Assembly (NCBI RefSeq): GCF_013113835.1
Contig: NZ_VTYQ01000006.1
Span: forward strand, 1 to 64,000
Direction of reading: 5' to 3'
Length of the DNA stretch: 64,000 nt
From: Vibrio sp. RE88
Lineage (GTDB): Bacteria; Pseudomonadota; Gammaproteobacteria; Enterobacterales; Vibrionaceae
Position 1 is the first letter of the stretch; each line of letters begins with the position of its first letter. Below, piece by piece: positions 17,870 through 26,329 of this stretch. The translations under genes were made by a program, and so were the position numbers. Under the pieces are notes generated by a model. That model did not search any database. It was not told the DNA's origin and saw only the letters and a list, made by a program, of their open reading frames with translations.

Positions 17870-18598
17870 TCAGCCCTCTTTTCTTCGGCTCAACCCCAAC
17901 CCAGCGACGCCTGCAATAAACACACTACCCAAACCAACGGTTACCGGAGTTTTGTTTGCGACGAGCCAGTTCTGGACGTCGTCCCAGTCAGAGGTAGGTT
18001 GTACGACTGGCTGATAACGGAAGTCTGCGGGTTGTAAGAACAAGCTGATGTTTTCGTATTGCAAATCAGGAACTGCGTTTTTGATCAGATTCCGTATCTG
18101 GGACTCTGAGTTGCCTAAGTTCGCCTCCGGAGAATACTTGATGTACACAGCAGCCGATTTTTCACTCGGTGCTGCACGTCCCGTATTGGTGCTCTTATCG
18201 CTTTGCGCAATAGAGACTCGTGCGCTGATCACCCCGTCCATACTGGACAGTGTTCTCTCCAATTGTTGCTCTTTTAAATAGCTCATCTTGGCGTCTTCCT
18301 GAGCTGGGGAAGAGACAAGCTGACCAGAAGGAAATAGCTGCTCGATGCCAACGTATTCGGCCTTCGGATAACCATTTTGTCTTAGCAATTCAACCGCATT
18401 AATGAATTGATCTTTTTCGATCTTCAGCGTTACCTTGCCCGTTTTCGCGTCAGTTTCTGAGCTTGCGTCAATGTGATTGAGCATGAGCAACGCCACCATT
18501 TGGTTGGCTTCAGACTGCGGCAGGTTCTGGTAGAGTTCGACTTTACAACCTGTCAACAGCAAAGCCATTACTAAGGCTAGCCATTTGAACTTCTTCAT
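17870..18598 (-). CDS. sctJ: T3SS inner-membrane ring lipoprotein SctJ (SsaJ)
   Basis: This 242-residue lipoprotein has the lipobox LLLTGC (acylated Cys18), two ring-building domains (residues 19-85 and 95-190), and a C-terminal transmembrane segment (VTVGLGSVFIAGVAGLGL) followed by a basic tail. It contains conserved features such as GYPKAEYVGIEQLFPSGQLV and a DGVISARVSIA strand. SctJ and SctD build the periplasmic inner-membrane rings. It overlaps sctI by 4 bases. Confidence 0.97.
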   Translation of the reverse strand: MKKFKWLALVMALLLTGCKVELYQNLPQSEANQMVALLMLNHIDASSETDAKTGKVTLKIEKDQFINAVELLRQNGYPKAEYVGIEQLFPSGQLVSSPAQEDAKMSYLKEQQLERTLSSMDGVISARVSIAQSDKSTNTGRAAPSEKSAAVYIKYSPEANLGNSESQIRNLIKNAVPDLQYENISLFLQPADFRYQPVVQPTSDWDDVQNWLVANKTPVTVGLGSVFIAGVAGLGLSRRKEG

Positions 18599-18900
18599 TG
18601 CATTGTCACCAGTTTGTTGATCGATTGAGAAAGACTACCCGCCGTTTTGGCAGCAAGGTCGACTTCCACTAAAGCTCTTGTCACCATGGTTTGGCTCTGA
18701 ATAGCCTGATCGGGTGAAATTCCCATTGGGACGTTCGAGTTAGGCATCGGGCCAACAATGTCATTGAGCTTGGCTGTTTCCTGTGTCCCTTGCTGCATCA
18801 ACTCGCTGAACTTATCCACCATAGCTTTATCTGGGTTAACGGTGTCAGCCTGCTTATCCAGAGCCGAATAGGTTGCTTTAGCAATTGCACTCAGTTCCAT
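18595..18900 (-). CDS. sctI: T3SS inner rod protein SctI
   Basis: This 101-residue helical protein between the needle chaperone and SctJ is typical of the inner rod/needle adapter. The C-terminal 40 residues (VTRALVEVDLAAKTAGSLSQ and QSINKLVTMQ) follow the conserved amphipathic helix of SctI. The family usually runs 80-110 residues (SsaI 82). A GGAGGTCAAC sequence precedes the ATG. It overlaps sctG by 23 bases. Confidence 0.87.
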   Translation of the reverse strand: MELSAIAKATYSALDKQADTVNPDKAMVDKFSELMQQGTQETAKLNDIVGPMPNSNVPMGISPDQAIQSQTMVTRALVEVDLAAKTAGSLSQSINKLVTMQ

Positions 18901-19195
18901 GTTGACCTCCGGTAATCAGTGAACAAATTTTGTGTGTGTCTGCACTTTCAGCGGTCGACACGTACAGATAACGTAACCCTTCAGCTTGAGGCGTATGCAA
19001 CCCGTTCAGAGAACGAATTGCCTGAGCTCTTTTGTCGAGAGCAAAATAGATCAAGCTGGCACATACGCGTCTGTCTTCTTCATCTTCAATCAGCAAAGGG
19101 AACGCATTGACGATGCTAAGTGCATGTTTTTCTAGCCTGTGATTTGCCGCAGCCAATGCTGCTTCAACAAGCAGTTGTTTGTCTGAACTGTTCAT
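18878..19195 (-). CDS. Needle chaperone SctG (SsaH/EscG-like)
   Basis: This 105-residue helical protein, immediately after the needle gene, matches the TPR-like needle chaperone class (YscG/EscG), with helix pairs such as HALSIVNAFPLLIEDEEDRR and CASLIYFALDKRAQAIRSL. It presumably keeps monomeric SctF from polymerising in the cytoplasm. SPI-2 has ssaH (75 residues) here. It overlaps sctF by 4 bases. The Cys-containing tail (CSLITGGQHGTECNC) is unusual. Confidence 0.75.
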   Translation of the reverse strand: MNSSDKQLLVEAALAAANHRLEKHALSIVNAFPLLIEDEEDRRVCASLIYFALDKRAQAIRSLNGLHTPQAEGLRYLYVSTAESADTHKICSLITGGQHGTECNC

Positions 19196-19407
19196 ATCTT
19201 CGCTATGATCCCCTGCACCATGTCTTTGACTGCTTTGATTAAGGCGCTCTCATACCCAAGAAAGTTGGAATACTGCTGCACCGAAAATTGGGCTTGCAGC
19301 ATTTGATCTGGGTTATTGGGATCCGCTTGTGCCATTTTGGTTTTAATGTCCTGTGCTGATTGGGCAGACATTTGGGACAGTTGATTGATAATCGCATTAA
19401 GATCCAT
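19192..19407 (-). CDS. sctF: T3SS needle subunit SctF (SsaG)
   Basis: The protein is 71 residues, the same length as SsaG. It is a helical hairpin protein with the turn motif ADPNNPDQ and a C-terminal helix ending KDMVQGIIAKI, as in needle proteins. It polymerises into the extracellular needle, which in this subfamily is extended by the EspA/SseB filament. It lies 9 bases after the araC-type gene, so expression of the regulator and needle is coupled. Confidence 0.95.
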   Translation of the reverse strand: MDLNAIINQLSQMSAQSAQDIKTKMAQADPNNPDQMLQAQFSVQQYSNFLGYESALIKAVKDMVQGIIAKI

Positions 19408-19416
19408 GACGACCTC

Positions 19417-20121
19417 CTATCTTCTACTACCCGCACGAAACTCGGATGGGCTGCATTGATAGCGCTTTTTGAAGGCGCCGATAAAGTGGGAGTGGCTACT
19501 AAAACCGGCATCAAAAGCGACGTCTGCGATCTTACGATCCGTTTCTAAAATCACTTGTTTTGCGTAGTTCAGGCGTTGCTCAGTCAGCCAGGTTTTGGTT
19601 GATTGGCCGTAGTATCTGTAAAAAGCGGTGTTAAGCTTGGTAACCTCCATTCCAAGCTTTTCTGCGTAGCGGGATACCGTCCACTGCTCGTATAGGTGCT
19701 TGTTTACAAAATCAAAAACTTTGTCGTTAGAATTTGCGTATAAGTTAAGTAGGTTGGAGAAGTAAGGCTTATCCATCTCAAGGCAGTAGGTAAACACGAA
19801 CCGTAACATCACGGCTTTGTTGACTTTGTGAAGCTGCTGAATGACATTCACCAGTTCATCAAACACAGGAACCGCGTTCACTTCACCCAATTCGGGTTGG
19901 GTAGCCGCATCGCTGGATTTAATAAGGTCTGTCAGCAGTGGATAAACTAAACAGATTTCACCCGGATAAAAGAACACGCTCGTCCAGTCATTGCGGTTTG
20001 CCGCATGTATTTCGGCCTCTTCCCCGACCATAACGAGCTGGTTTGCTGCCACCTCAGTACGCTTTCCTTGATAATCGATATGACCAGGCTTATAAAACAA
20101 AACCACTTGTAATGCTTTCAT
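19417..20121 (-). CDS. AraC-family T3SS regulator (EsrC-like position)
   Basis: This 234-residue protein has a C-terminal AraC DNA-binding domain with two helix-turn-helix units. The signature runs RKIADVAFDAGFSSHSHFIG and AFKKRYQCSPSEFR. The N-terminal half is a divergent sensing/dimer domain. It is the first gene of the needle-sctW operon. Salmonella SPI-2 has no AraC gene in this place, but the related Edwardsiella T3SS uses EsrC, an AraC protein acting below EsrA-EsrB. The shared inverted repeat at 20181 precedes it. It probably activates T3SS operons and may act on its own operon. Confidence 0.85.
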   Translation of the reverse strand: MKALQVVLFYKPGHIDYQGKRTEVAANQLVMVGEEAEIHAANRNDWTSVFFYPGEICLVYPLLTDLIKSSDAATQPELGEVNAVPVFDELVNVIQQLHKVNKAVMLRFVFTYCLEMDKPYFSNLLNLYANSNDKVFDFVNKHLYEQWTVSRYAEKLGMEVTKLNTAFYRYYGQSTKTWLTEQRLNYAKQVILETDRKIADVAFDAGFSSHSHFIGAFKKRYQCSPSEFRAGSRR

Positions 20122-20180
20122 ATCAACGACCTTCTGTTTTTGTTGTTGTGTTTAGTTTGCCTAGGTCAAGCTAAGGTCGG

Positions 20181-20200
20181 TATCAGGTGAACACCTGAGT
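20181..20200 (-). promoter_or_regulatory. Shared T3SS inverted repeat, site A (araC-sctF operon)
   Basis: The plus strand reads TATCAGGTGAACACCTGAGT, with a perfect TCAGGT-GAAC-ACCTGA core. Its centre is about 69 bases before the araC start. It is almost identical to site B before ssaB, including the flanking GG and TAT. Confidence 0.85.
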
Positions 20201-20257
20201 TCTCTCTAAGGAGGGTAAAAGTAGGAATTTATGAAGGTTTTTGGGATTGGCTAGGAA

Positions 20258-20296
20258 GAAAGATAAGGGGAAAGATGGCTGCTCTTTCCCCTTATT
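20258..20296 (-). terminator. Terminator after the di-heme peroxidase gene
   Basis: A 13-pair perfect stem, ATAAGGGGAAAGA (20263-20275) with TCTTTCCCCTTAT (20283-20295), has a 7-base loop. On the minus strand it is followed by TCTTTCTTCC. It lies 21 bases after the peroxidase stop and insulates araC from the middle block. Confidence 0.82.
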
Positions 20297-20316
20297 GGTC
20301 ATCGAACCACTTAGGT

Positions 20317-21732
20317 CTAATCTGCTAACGTTAAGCCACTGGGGAGACTATCTGGCACCAAATCCAGTTGATTGAGAGAGTTGGGGTCAGTTAGCGCGGA
20401 TAAAAACGCCATGATGTCGTCAACATCCTGCTTTGTTAGAGATTTCCTCCCTTCAAACAGCTCTTTTTTAGACAATGTTTGAAATACTTGAAACTTCGAT
20501 TGTTTCTGAAACAGCAAAGGCGAACCTTCGACGATAGTTGTGAAGTCCCCTGTTGCAAAGTTTGCTTCAGACAACTCCGGTTCAATCTGATCATTTTCGT
20601 ATGTCAGCCATGACTTTAGTGGATTGATGTGGTGCTCGACGGCATCTCTAAGATTCGCATACGCACCATTGTGGAAGTACGGCGCCTCAAGCTCAATATT
20701 TCGTAATGATGGAGTACGAAACTTAAAATTGTCTTCGGGGCGGTTTGTGATGACCCCTCTTCCAAGATCTAAGCCTACATCGGCTGATGCCCCTCTACCC
20801 GTTCCAACCTGAGGAGCTGCGATATTGTGAAATCCGAAATCGGTTTGCAAAGCGCCACTATGGCATCGGGAGCAATTAGCCTCACCATAAAATAGAATGG
20901 CTCCCTTCTTCTGCTGATCTGACATTGCAGTCTTATCCCCAGAAAGGTACTGGTCGAAATCACTCTCTAACGCAGTGAAGGATTTCGTCATAAATGCACC
21001 CAAAGCTTCTGACAATTCCACTATCGTGATGTCTTCCGTGTTGGTGTAAGGAAAAGCGTTCATCAACAACTCAGAATACCCAGGATGGTTCGTGATGCGA
21101 GCTGTGACCAAAGGCCATATTGCTGCGAAATCGTCGTTGGTGATATTAGGGTCAGCCAACTCATTGACGTTACCGAACACATCTAACTGGCCGGGAAATC
21201 CGCGCATTTCTTCATCCGGCGTTACCGGAATAATCGAGAAAGCCGCCAATGCATTGGTAAAGTTTTGCGGGGTATCACTACCTGCTGGGGAGAAAAAGCT
21301 TCCATCGCTGGATTCGCCCAATCGACCATCCCAAAACATCGTATCCCAGCCCTCAACACCTCGGTTCCAAAGGCTGAGCGTGTTTCTCGGTAGAAACTGG
21401 AAAAACTCGTCTTGATTTTGTCGTCGGTGAGGGCCAAGGCCAATCGCTCCTTGGCCACGGGACTGGCTTTGCGCATCGGCAGAACCCAGCACAGGGCTAT
21501 GGCAGGTAGAACAAGAAATGTTCCTACGGCCAGCCCATTCTTTCTCAAAAAATAGGTTTTTTCCTAATTCCACTAGGTTGGCATCTTGCTTAAGTGGTTT
21601 AGTGACGGGATAAACGTTTAACTGCTTTAACCTCTCATCCAGTATCTGGTCTAAGTTACCACTTGCATTAGCAGCAGACAGTAAGAAGGTTGAAAGAGAA
21701 GCCAATCCTAACGTTTTAGTTACTTTATTCAT
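20317..21732 (-). CDS. Di-heme cytochrome c peroxidase / MauG family protein
   Basis: This 471-residue periplasmic protein has a signal peptide (1-24). It has two c-type heme sites: C74-STCH and a second CSRCH near residue 286. The order and spacing match the CcpA/MauG family, which reduces peroxide or oxidises partner proteins with electrons from small cytochromes. It is longer than classical CCP (about 330-350), like MauG-type members. It is a single-gene unit with its own terminator and a TetR-type inverted repeat 60 bases upstream. Its substrate is not evident. It is not related to the T3SS. Confidence 0.88.
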   Translation of the reverse strand: MNKVTKTLGLASLSTFLLSAANASGNLDQILDERLKQLNVYPVTKPLKQDANLVELGKNLFFEKEWAGRRNISCSTCHSPVLGSADAQSQSRGQGAIGLGPHRRQNQDEFFQFLPRNTLSLWNRGVEGWDTMFWDGRLGESSDGSFFSPAGSDTPQNFTNALAAFSIIPVTPDEEMRGFPGQLDVFGNVNELADPNITNDDFAAIWPLVTARITNHPGYSELLMNAFPYTNTEDITIVELSEALGAFMTKSFTALESDFDQYLSGDKTAMSDQQKKGAILFYGEANCSRCHSGALQTDFGFHNIAAPQVGTGRGASADVGLDLGRGVITNRPEDNFKFRTPSLRNIELEAPYFHNGAYANLRDAVEHHINPLKSWLTYENDQIEPELSEANFATGDFTTIVEGSPLLFQKQSKFQVFQTLSKKELFEGRKSLTKQDVDDIMAFLSALTDPNSLNQLDLVPDSLPSGLTLAD

Positions 21733-22093
21733 AATTATTACTCACGTTTAAACAACCACTCATTAAGTTAGGCGATGTGAGTCAATTCAACCTGAACGAC
21801 CGTTCAATATGTGATAAATTTCATATATAAAATATGAATAAGATATAGCAACAGGGATAATGGAAGTGTCAGTAGTGGCCTTTTCAAAACGGAAGTAAAA
21901 CTAATGGGGTTGTAGAGAAAAACAATTTGTACGCATTGCGAATATCGTCGTACTAAACCCCATAATTTGGATCGCTCATGATCGGTCAGTTTTCGGAGAG
22001 TAGTTAGCACATAACGACCGCACCTGCGTTACAATGTAACCCAAGTGCACTGTAAACCCTTTGATTTATATAAGTTTTTCTGAAAGGCATGAA
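21733..22093. other. Intergenic region between peroxidase and XRE regulator
   Basis: No supported gene is present in these 361 bases; a 68-codon open frame at 21804-22010 shows no protein-like character. The region contains a TetR-type repeat (21793-21806) and a second inverted repeat, GTTAC-AAT-GTAAC, at 22028-22040 of unknown role. Confidence 0.6.
21793..21806 (-). promoter_or_regulatory. TetR-type inverted repeat upstream of the peroxidase gene
   Basis: TGAACG-AC-CGTTCA is a perfect 6+2+6 inverted repeat 60 bases before the peroxidase start. This arrangement is typical of TetR-family operators. No tetR gene lies in the window next to it, so the regulator would be encoded elsewhere. Confidence 0.5.
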
Positions 22094-22633
22094 TTACTTG
22101 GGATAAGACACGATATTGTGAAACACTGCTCGCTCCGTCACAGCTTCGTACCCATGGGGCTGATCACTGTAAAAGCGCACACTTTCGCCAGTATCAAGCC
22201 AGTGCCACTCTTGGTTAAAGTAAACTCTCACCTCACCGCTAATCACATGTACATGTTCGATCACGCCGACACTATGGGGTGTCGACATCTGTTGATGATG
22301 CTCAGACAAGGAAATTTCGAATACTTCTATACCCGTATCGTCTTGGAACGGAAACAATGTCTTCACTTTCATTCTTGGATCATCAGGAAAGACACGTTCT
22401 GGTGATTGAAGGTTGGGCTCATTGGCGAAGAAGGCTGAAAATGATGTTCCCAAACCGCTGGCAATTTTCCACAAGGTGGCAATCGTTGGGCTGGACTCTT
22501 CGCGCTCAATTTGACCTAACATCGCTTTAGAAACGCCTGTGAGTTTTGCCGCGGCATCCAGACTGAGTTGCTTTCTTTTTCTCTCATTTCTCAGGTGGAG
22601 AGCGATTTCAGACTTAAATTTCGAGTCTTTCAT
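22094..22633 (-). CDS. XRE-family regulator with C-terminal cupin domain
   Basis: This 179-residue protein has an N-terminal helix-turn-helix (residues 10-65, with KLTGVSKAMLGQIEREESSP) and a C-terminal cupin (about 105-178, with HVHVISGEVRVYF and SDQPHGYEAV). Regulators of this class sense a small molecule in the cupin pocket and repress the neighbouring transport or catabolic gene. It is divergent from the BenE-type transporter. The shared intergenic region holds three copies of a palindromic operator, which argues for autoregulation and control of the transporter. Confidence 0.9.
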   Translation of the reverse strand: MKDSKFKSEIALHLRNERKRKQLSLDAAAKLTGVSKAMLGQIEREESSPTIATLWKIASGLGTSFSAFFANEPNLQSPERVFPDDPRMKVKTLFPFQDDTGIEVFEISLSEHHQQMSTPHSVGVIEHVHVISGEVRVYFNQEWHWLDTGESVRFYSDQPHGYEAVTERAVFHNIVSYPK

Positions 22634-22647
22634 AAATACATTTCCTA

Positions 22648-22735
22648 TTGTGCGTTATAGCGCACGATGCTATCTTCAATCTTGTGCGTTATAGCGCACG
22701 ATGCTATCTTCAATCTTGTGCGCTATTACGCACAA
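22648..22735. promoter_or_regulatory. Three tandem operators with duplicated promoter between XRE and benE
   Basis: A 34-base unit, starting TTGTGCGTTATAGCGCAC, is repeated exactly at 22648-22681 and 22682-22715. A third, shorter variant, TTGTGCGCTATTACGCACAA, lies at 22716-22735. Each contains the palindrome TGCG-N6-CGCA or a close form. Each full unit also reads as a promoter for benE: TTGTGC, 17 bases, TATCTT with an extended TG. The regulator binding the palindromes would cover the -35 region. The 34-base period places all sites on one face of the helix. Confidence 0.8.
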
Positions 22736-22765
22736 AAGGAGTTTATCACAGTTTGAGGAGTAAGC

Positions 22766-23932
22766 ATGAGCCAAAAATCATCCACACTAAACCACGTTAC
22801 AGCAGGCTTTACTGCGGTTTTAGTCGGGTACACCAGTTCGGTCGTGATCATCATGCAAGCGGCCTCTGCGGCGGGAGCATCACCGAACCAAATTGAAAGC
22901 TGGTTACTGACACTTGGCATTACAATGGGTCTTACCTCTATTGGCTATTCTTGGTTTTACAAGACTCCTATTTTAACCGCGTGGTCGACTCCGGGAGCTG
23001 CGATACTGGTTACCTCAGCGCCTCAATATGAATTACCGGTGCTTATCGGATCTTTTATGATCACGGGGGTTTTGATCTTCCTAACCGGACTGATTTCTCC
23101 TTTATCTCGCGCCTTGCAGCGAATCCCATCACCACTGGCAACGGCAATGTTGGCTGCTATCTTGATGCCCTTCTGCCTTCAAGCATTTGAACCAGTGACG
23201 ACTATGCCCGTCATGTTCGTTGCAATGTTTACCGCTTATATTGTCTGCCGTCGCTTTGCCCCCAGATATCTAATGCTGATCTTACTGATTATCGGCTTAA
23301 TGGGTGCGCTTATGATCGACAGTACTCTGCTCGCGGCAACACCGATGGCATTGGCAACATTCGATGGCGTCATTCCCCACTTTGCTTTATCAGCGATGTT
23401 GAACATTTCGCTGCCGCTGTACATTGTGACAATGCTATCGCAGAACTTACCTGGGATTGCGATGATGAAAAGCTATCACTACCAAACGCCGGTCAAGCCC
23501 ATTTTAATCGGCACTGGAGTGACCAATATTCTCTCTGCGCCATTTGGCGGCTTTAGCATTAATCTAGCCGCGATTTCCGCAGCTTTGTGTATGAATGAGA
23601 CTGTGGATAGCAATAAGAACGCAAGATATCGAGCAGTTTTGTGGGCAGGTGGCTTCTATTTAATCGCGGGCATGCTTGCCTCGTCTGTTGTGGCTATATT
23701 CTTGTCTTTCCCGACAGAAGTGACGAAGATGCTCGCAGGCTTTGCGTTATTAGGTACGTTAATGATGTGTTTACACACCGCATTTCAAACGGAGAAATTT
23801 CGTGAGGCTGCTCTGCTTACTTTTCTTGTTACCCTTTCCGGAGTGACTATCTTCGGCATCAATTCAACACTGTGGGGATTAATTGTGGGCTGGCTGTATT
23901 ACGCTGTGATGGATAGTAAGAAATCGAAGTAG
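22766..23932 (+). CDS. BenE-family (benzoate/H+ symporter type) membrane transporter
   Basis: This 388-residue inner-membrane protein has about 12 hydrophobic segments. The family pattern is visible in the first helix (AGFTAVLVGYTSSVVIIMQA), in AWSTPGAAIL, and in LSAPFGGFSINLAAISAALC. BenE proteins import benzoate or related aromatic acids with protons. No benzoate-degradation genes lie nearby, so the real substrate is open. A GAGGAG box precedes the ATG. It is likely repressed by the divergent XRE-cupin protein. Confidence 0.88.
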   Translation: MSQKSSTLNHVTAGFTAVLVGYTSSVVIIMQAASAAGASPNQIESWLLTLGITMGLTSIGYSWFYKTPILTAWSTPGAAILVTSAPQYELPVLIGSFMITGVLIFLTGLISPLSRALQRIPSPLATAMLAAILMPFCLQAFEPVTTMPVMFVAMFTAYIVCRRFAPRYLMLILLIIGLMGALMIDSTLLAATPMALATFDGVIPHFALSAMLNISLPLYIVTMLSQNLPGIAMMKSYHYQTPVKPILIGTGVTNILSAPFGGFSINLAAISAALCMNETVDSNKNARYRAVLWAGGFYLIAGMLASSVVAIFLSFPTEVTKMLAGFALLGTLMMCLHTAFQTEKFREAALLTFLVTLSGVTIFGINSTLWGLIVGWLYYAVMDSKKSK

Positions 23933-23941
23933 CTAGATAAA

Positions 23942-23968
23942 ATGAGTTAGTCGACAGCGCTAACTCAT
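23942..23968 (+). terminator. Possible terminator after benE-like gene
   Basis: ATGAGTTAG and CTAACTCAT form a 9-pair stem with a 9-base loop, 9 bases after the stop. No T run follows, so termination is uncertain. Confidence 0.4.
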
Positions 23969-24009
23969 CCCAATCAATATGAGCGGACTTTGAGGCCATA
24001 TATGATTTG

Positions 24010-24546
24010 CTATATACCTTTCCATTCGCTAGAAAGCACCGACATTAATACCTTATCAACGAATTGGCCATTACGAAAACCTGATTCTCGCATTATGCCT
24101 TCATGCCTGTAGCCAGCATTTTCATAAGCCTTTACTGCGCCAATATTTAAGGCACTCGCGGTAAGCTGAACTCGATGTAAGCCAAGGGTTTGAATAGCAT
24201 AATCAGTGACCACTCTTGTCACTTGTGTGCCTACACCTCTGCCCCAAAACTCCTTTTCACCAATTAAAATGAAAAATTCGCCACTGCGATTAAGCACACT
24301 GATATCAGATATACCCGCATAACCAATAAGCTGATCATTAGCCTTTGAGCATATACCAAAGGTAACACTCTTTGAGCTTGAATTTATTTTTGATAACCAT
24401 TGTTCTATATCTGATTTCGATTGAGGGTATGCATATGACGACAAGCTGTATAGCGTGACCTCGCGGTCCAAAGACCATCTATAAAACGTTTCACTATCCG
24501 CGATATCCAACGAACGCAGGTAATAGTTATCTAGTTCTAACTTCAT
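24010..24546 (-). CDS. GNAT acetyltransferase (RimJ/RimL-like)
   Basis: This 178-residue GNAT-fold protein has the acetyl-CoA loop visible in EKEFWGRGVGTQVTRVV and the C-terminal family pattern LNIGAVKAYENAGYRHEG. This subfamily acetylates protein N-termini, amino groups or small amines; the substrate cannot be inferred. It is a monocistronic gene with no link to its neighbours. Confidence 0.88.
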   Translation of the reverse strand: MKLELDNYYLRSLDIADSETFYRWSLDREVTLYSLSSYAYPQSKSDIEQWLSKINSSSKSVTFGICSKANDQLIGYAGISDISVLNRSGEFFILIGEKEFWGRGVGTQVTRVVTDYAIQTLGLHRVQLTASALNIGAVKAYENAGYRHEGIMRESGFRNGQFVDKVLMSVLSSEWKGI

Positions 24547-24705
24547 GATTTTACTTATGAATTATGATTAAAATATAATACAGAGTTAGCCATTTGAATC
24601 GCGTTACTAACTCATTCAAATTATCATGCCGTAAAGACTTGCGCTGATCCAATTCAAAAATGCCAAACGTTACGAATCGACGTTAAACACCTAGCGAGAA
24701 CGCAC

Positions 24706-25017
24706 TCAGTACACTTCCAAAACCATTATTCCAATATCCGAATCTGTAACTATAATGCCAACTGACTCTTGTTTTTTCCGGAAGCCCGCAGAGCAAATAG
24801 CCATGGAACCGGAGCCACATGTAATTTCGGGATAGCGTTGACTTAATGAAATTTCGCCTTCTTGCTTGGGTAAAGTCTCCCAACCTTTTGCTAGAAGCTC
24901 ACTTTTCACCACTTTGTAAGCCTTTCCTTTAAATTGAGAAAAATCTAACTCATTGGCATCTACAAAACCCGTAAAAACAATCATTAAAGCTAATGGAACA
25001 CTAAGCTGAAATTTCAT
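24706..25017 (-). CDS. Hypothetical small exported protein
   Basis: This protein has 103 residues, with a signal peptide (MKFQLSVPLALMIVFTGFVDA). The mature part is 80 residues with one Cys pair (ITCGSGSMAICSAGF), compatible with a disulfide. No family is recognised. The ATG at 25017 is preferred over 25026 because AAGG precedes it at a proper distance. It lies 54 bases after the membrane protein gene upstream and may be co-transcribed. Confidence 0.6.
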   Translation of the reverse strand: MKFQLSVPLALMIVFTGFVDANELDFSQFKGKAYKVVKSELLAKGWETLPKQEGEISLSQRYPEITCGSGSMAICSAGFRKKQESVGIIVTDSDIGIMVLEVY

Positions 25018-25071
25018 AGGAAACATCCTTTAAACATCATCAATTGCGCCTAGCTTATGGCAATTAAATCG

Positions 25072-26073
25072 TCAAAAATCAACCAACATTTCCCAAAATC
25101 GTTGTCTAGTCGCGGAAGAATTGTCTCGGTGTGTGATGTACTGGGCGTGTGATTTCGAAGCCGCTGATGGTGAAAGCTTGATACTCCACATTGGGTCAAT
25201 CTGGTTTGGTACCATGGAATAGCGAACATCAATAACGCTCAGTTTGTCATTTGGGTGGATAGACAGATAACCGTTTGAAAACAGGCGAAAGCGCTGAAGA
25301 TCGTTAGCCTGTTGTGAATTCTTCTCTAGCCATGGAAGATCTCTATTCGTGTTTAATTTGGCAATTGATTCGCCTGTGTAAACTTTGGTAGAGCTGCCTA
25401 CCCTAATGGCGTCTACGTGGTAGTGCTCCTCTATTTCATAAATCACTTTCCACACCAGCAAATTGGCAAAGCTCGGTTTCACCTCCATTCGGCTTGGAGA
25501 ATGATTTCTCTCTTGGGCCAATTGCCAGCCCTCATTGTAAGCTCTCTCTTTTTGTATGATTCCAAGGGATAGATAGGTTAACCCCCATAGCAAAGCGATC
25601 CTTGCTCCCCAAGGTGTTCGCTTTCGGAACGTAACGGCAAGGCATATCAAAATCGGTAAAGTAAAAATGGGGTCGACTACGGACACCATGTTCCATGCAT
25701 ACCGCTCTTGAGAAAAAGGCCAAATCAACTGAGTGCCATAGGACGTACAGGCATCAAGCAACGCATGGGTACTAAAGCCAAGTGCGCAATATAACCAACT
25801 TTGACCAAACTTTAGCCCACACCTTCTAGCAAAGAGCCAATGCAAGACCAAAGCACAAAGTAAGCTACCGAAAGGGATAAATAGAAGAGAGTGAGTAAAC
25901 TGTCGATGGTACTCCAGAAACAATAAAGGATCGCTAGAAGAGCGAATAAGCACATCCAAATCTGGTGACATACCTGCAAGCATACCCAAACCACCAGCGA
26001 CGAGTAAGTGCTTTTTATTGCCTACTGACTGAGGCAACGCCGCCCCAATTAACCCCTGCGTTAACGGATCCAT
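25072..26073 (-). CDS. YdjM-like membrane protein (DUF457/COG1988 putative metal-dependent hydrolase)
   Basis: This 333-residue protein starts with the family signature MDPLTQGLIGAALPQ. It has conserved His/Asp motifs MSPDLDVL, EYHRQFTHSLLF and FSTHALLDACTSYG among five to six membrane segments in residues 1-200. The C-terminal 130 residues are soluble. In E. coli the family member YdjM is SOS-regulated, and the conserved HRxxTHS and HxLLD motifs suggest a metal-dependent hydrolase. The function is not established. Confidence 0.82.
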   Translation of the reverse strand: MDPLTQGLIGAALPQSVGNKKHLLVAGGLGMLAGMSPDLDVLIRSSSDPLLFLEYHRQFTHSLLFIPFGSLLCALVLHWLFARRCGLKFGQSWLYCALGFSTHALLDACTSYGTQLIWPFSQERYAWNMVSVVDPIFTLPILICLAVTFRKRTPWGARIALLWGLTYLSLGIIQKERAYNEGWQLAQERNHSPSRMEVKPSFANLLVWKVIYEIEEHYHVDAIRVGSSTKVYTGESIAKLNTNRDLPWLEKNSQQANDLQRFRLFSNGYLSIHPNDKLSVIDVRYSMVPNQIDPMWSIKLSPSAASKSHAQYITHRDNSSATRQRFWEMLVDF

Positions 26074-26271
26074 CTTTCTCCCATCATTCGCTCTCCCTTT
26101 TCAATAACTGAAGCTGAATTCTAGTACAACTGCTTGATTTAATAATGCATTTTTCACGCCACTTTTTGAACATAGTTGGACTGATAAAGCTATTCCAGTT
26201 TCGAGAATCTCTTTGGTAGAAAAACGAGGGATAGAACCAAGAAAGATTAAAAGACGTCTCCTATTACTCTG

Positions 26272-26323
26272 AGTAAAACAACGTAACCCACCTCACTCTG
26301 CGAATAGATCACGTTGTCTTACT
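26272..26323. other. Long imperfect hairpin downstream of the tautomerase gene
   Basis: AGTAAAACAACGT (26272-26284) and ACGTTGTCTTACT (26311-26323) pair over 13 positions with one mismatch, leaving a 26-base loop. It lies 6 bases after the tautomerase stop and could protect or terminate that transcript. No clear T run follows. Confidence 0.4.
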
Positions 26324-26329
26324 TAGTGC

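Noticed and set aside
21804..22010. 68-codon minus-strand open frame between the peroxidase and XRE genes
   Set aside because: It has a hydrophobic but irregular composition, no ribosome-binding site, and overlaps regulatory repeats.
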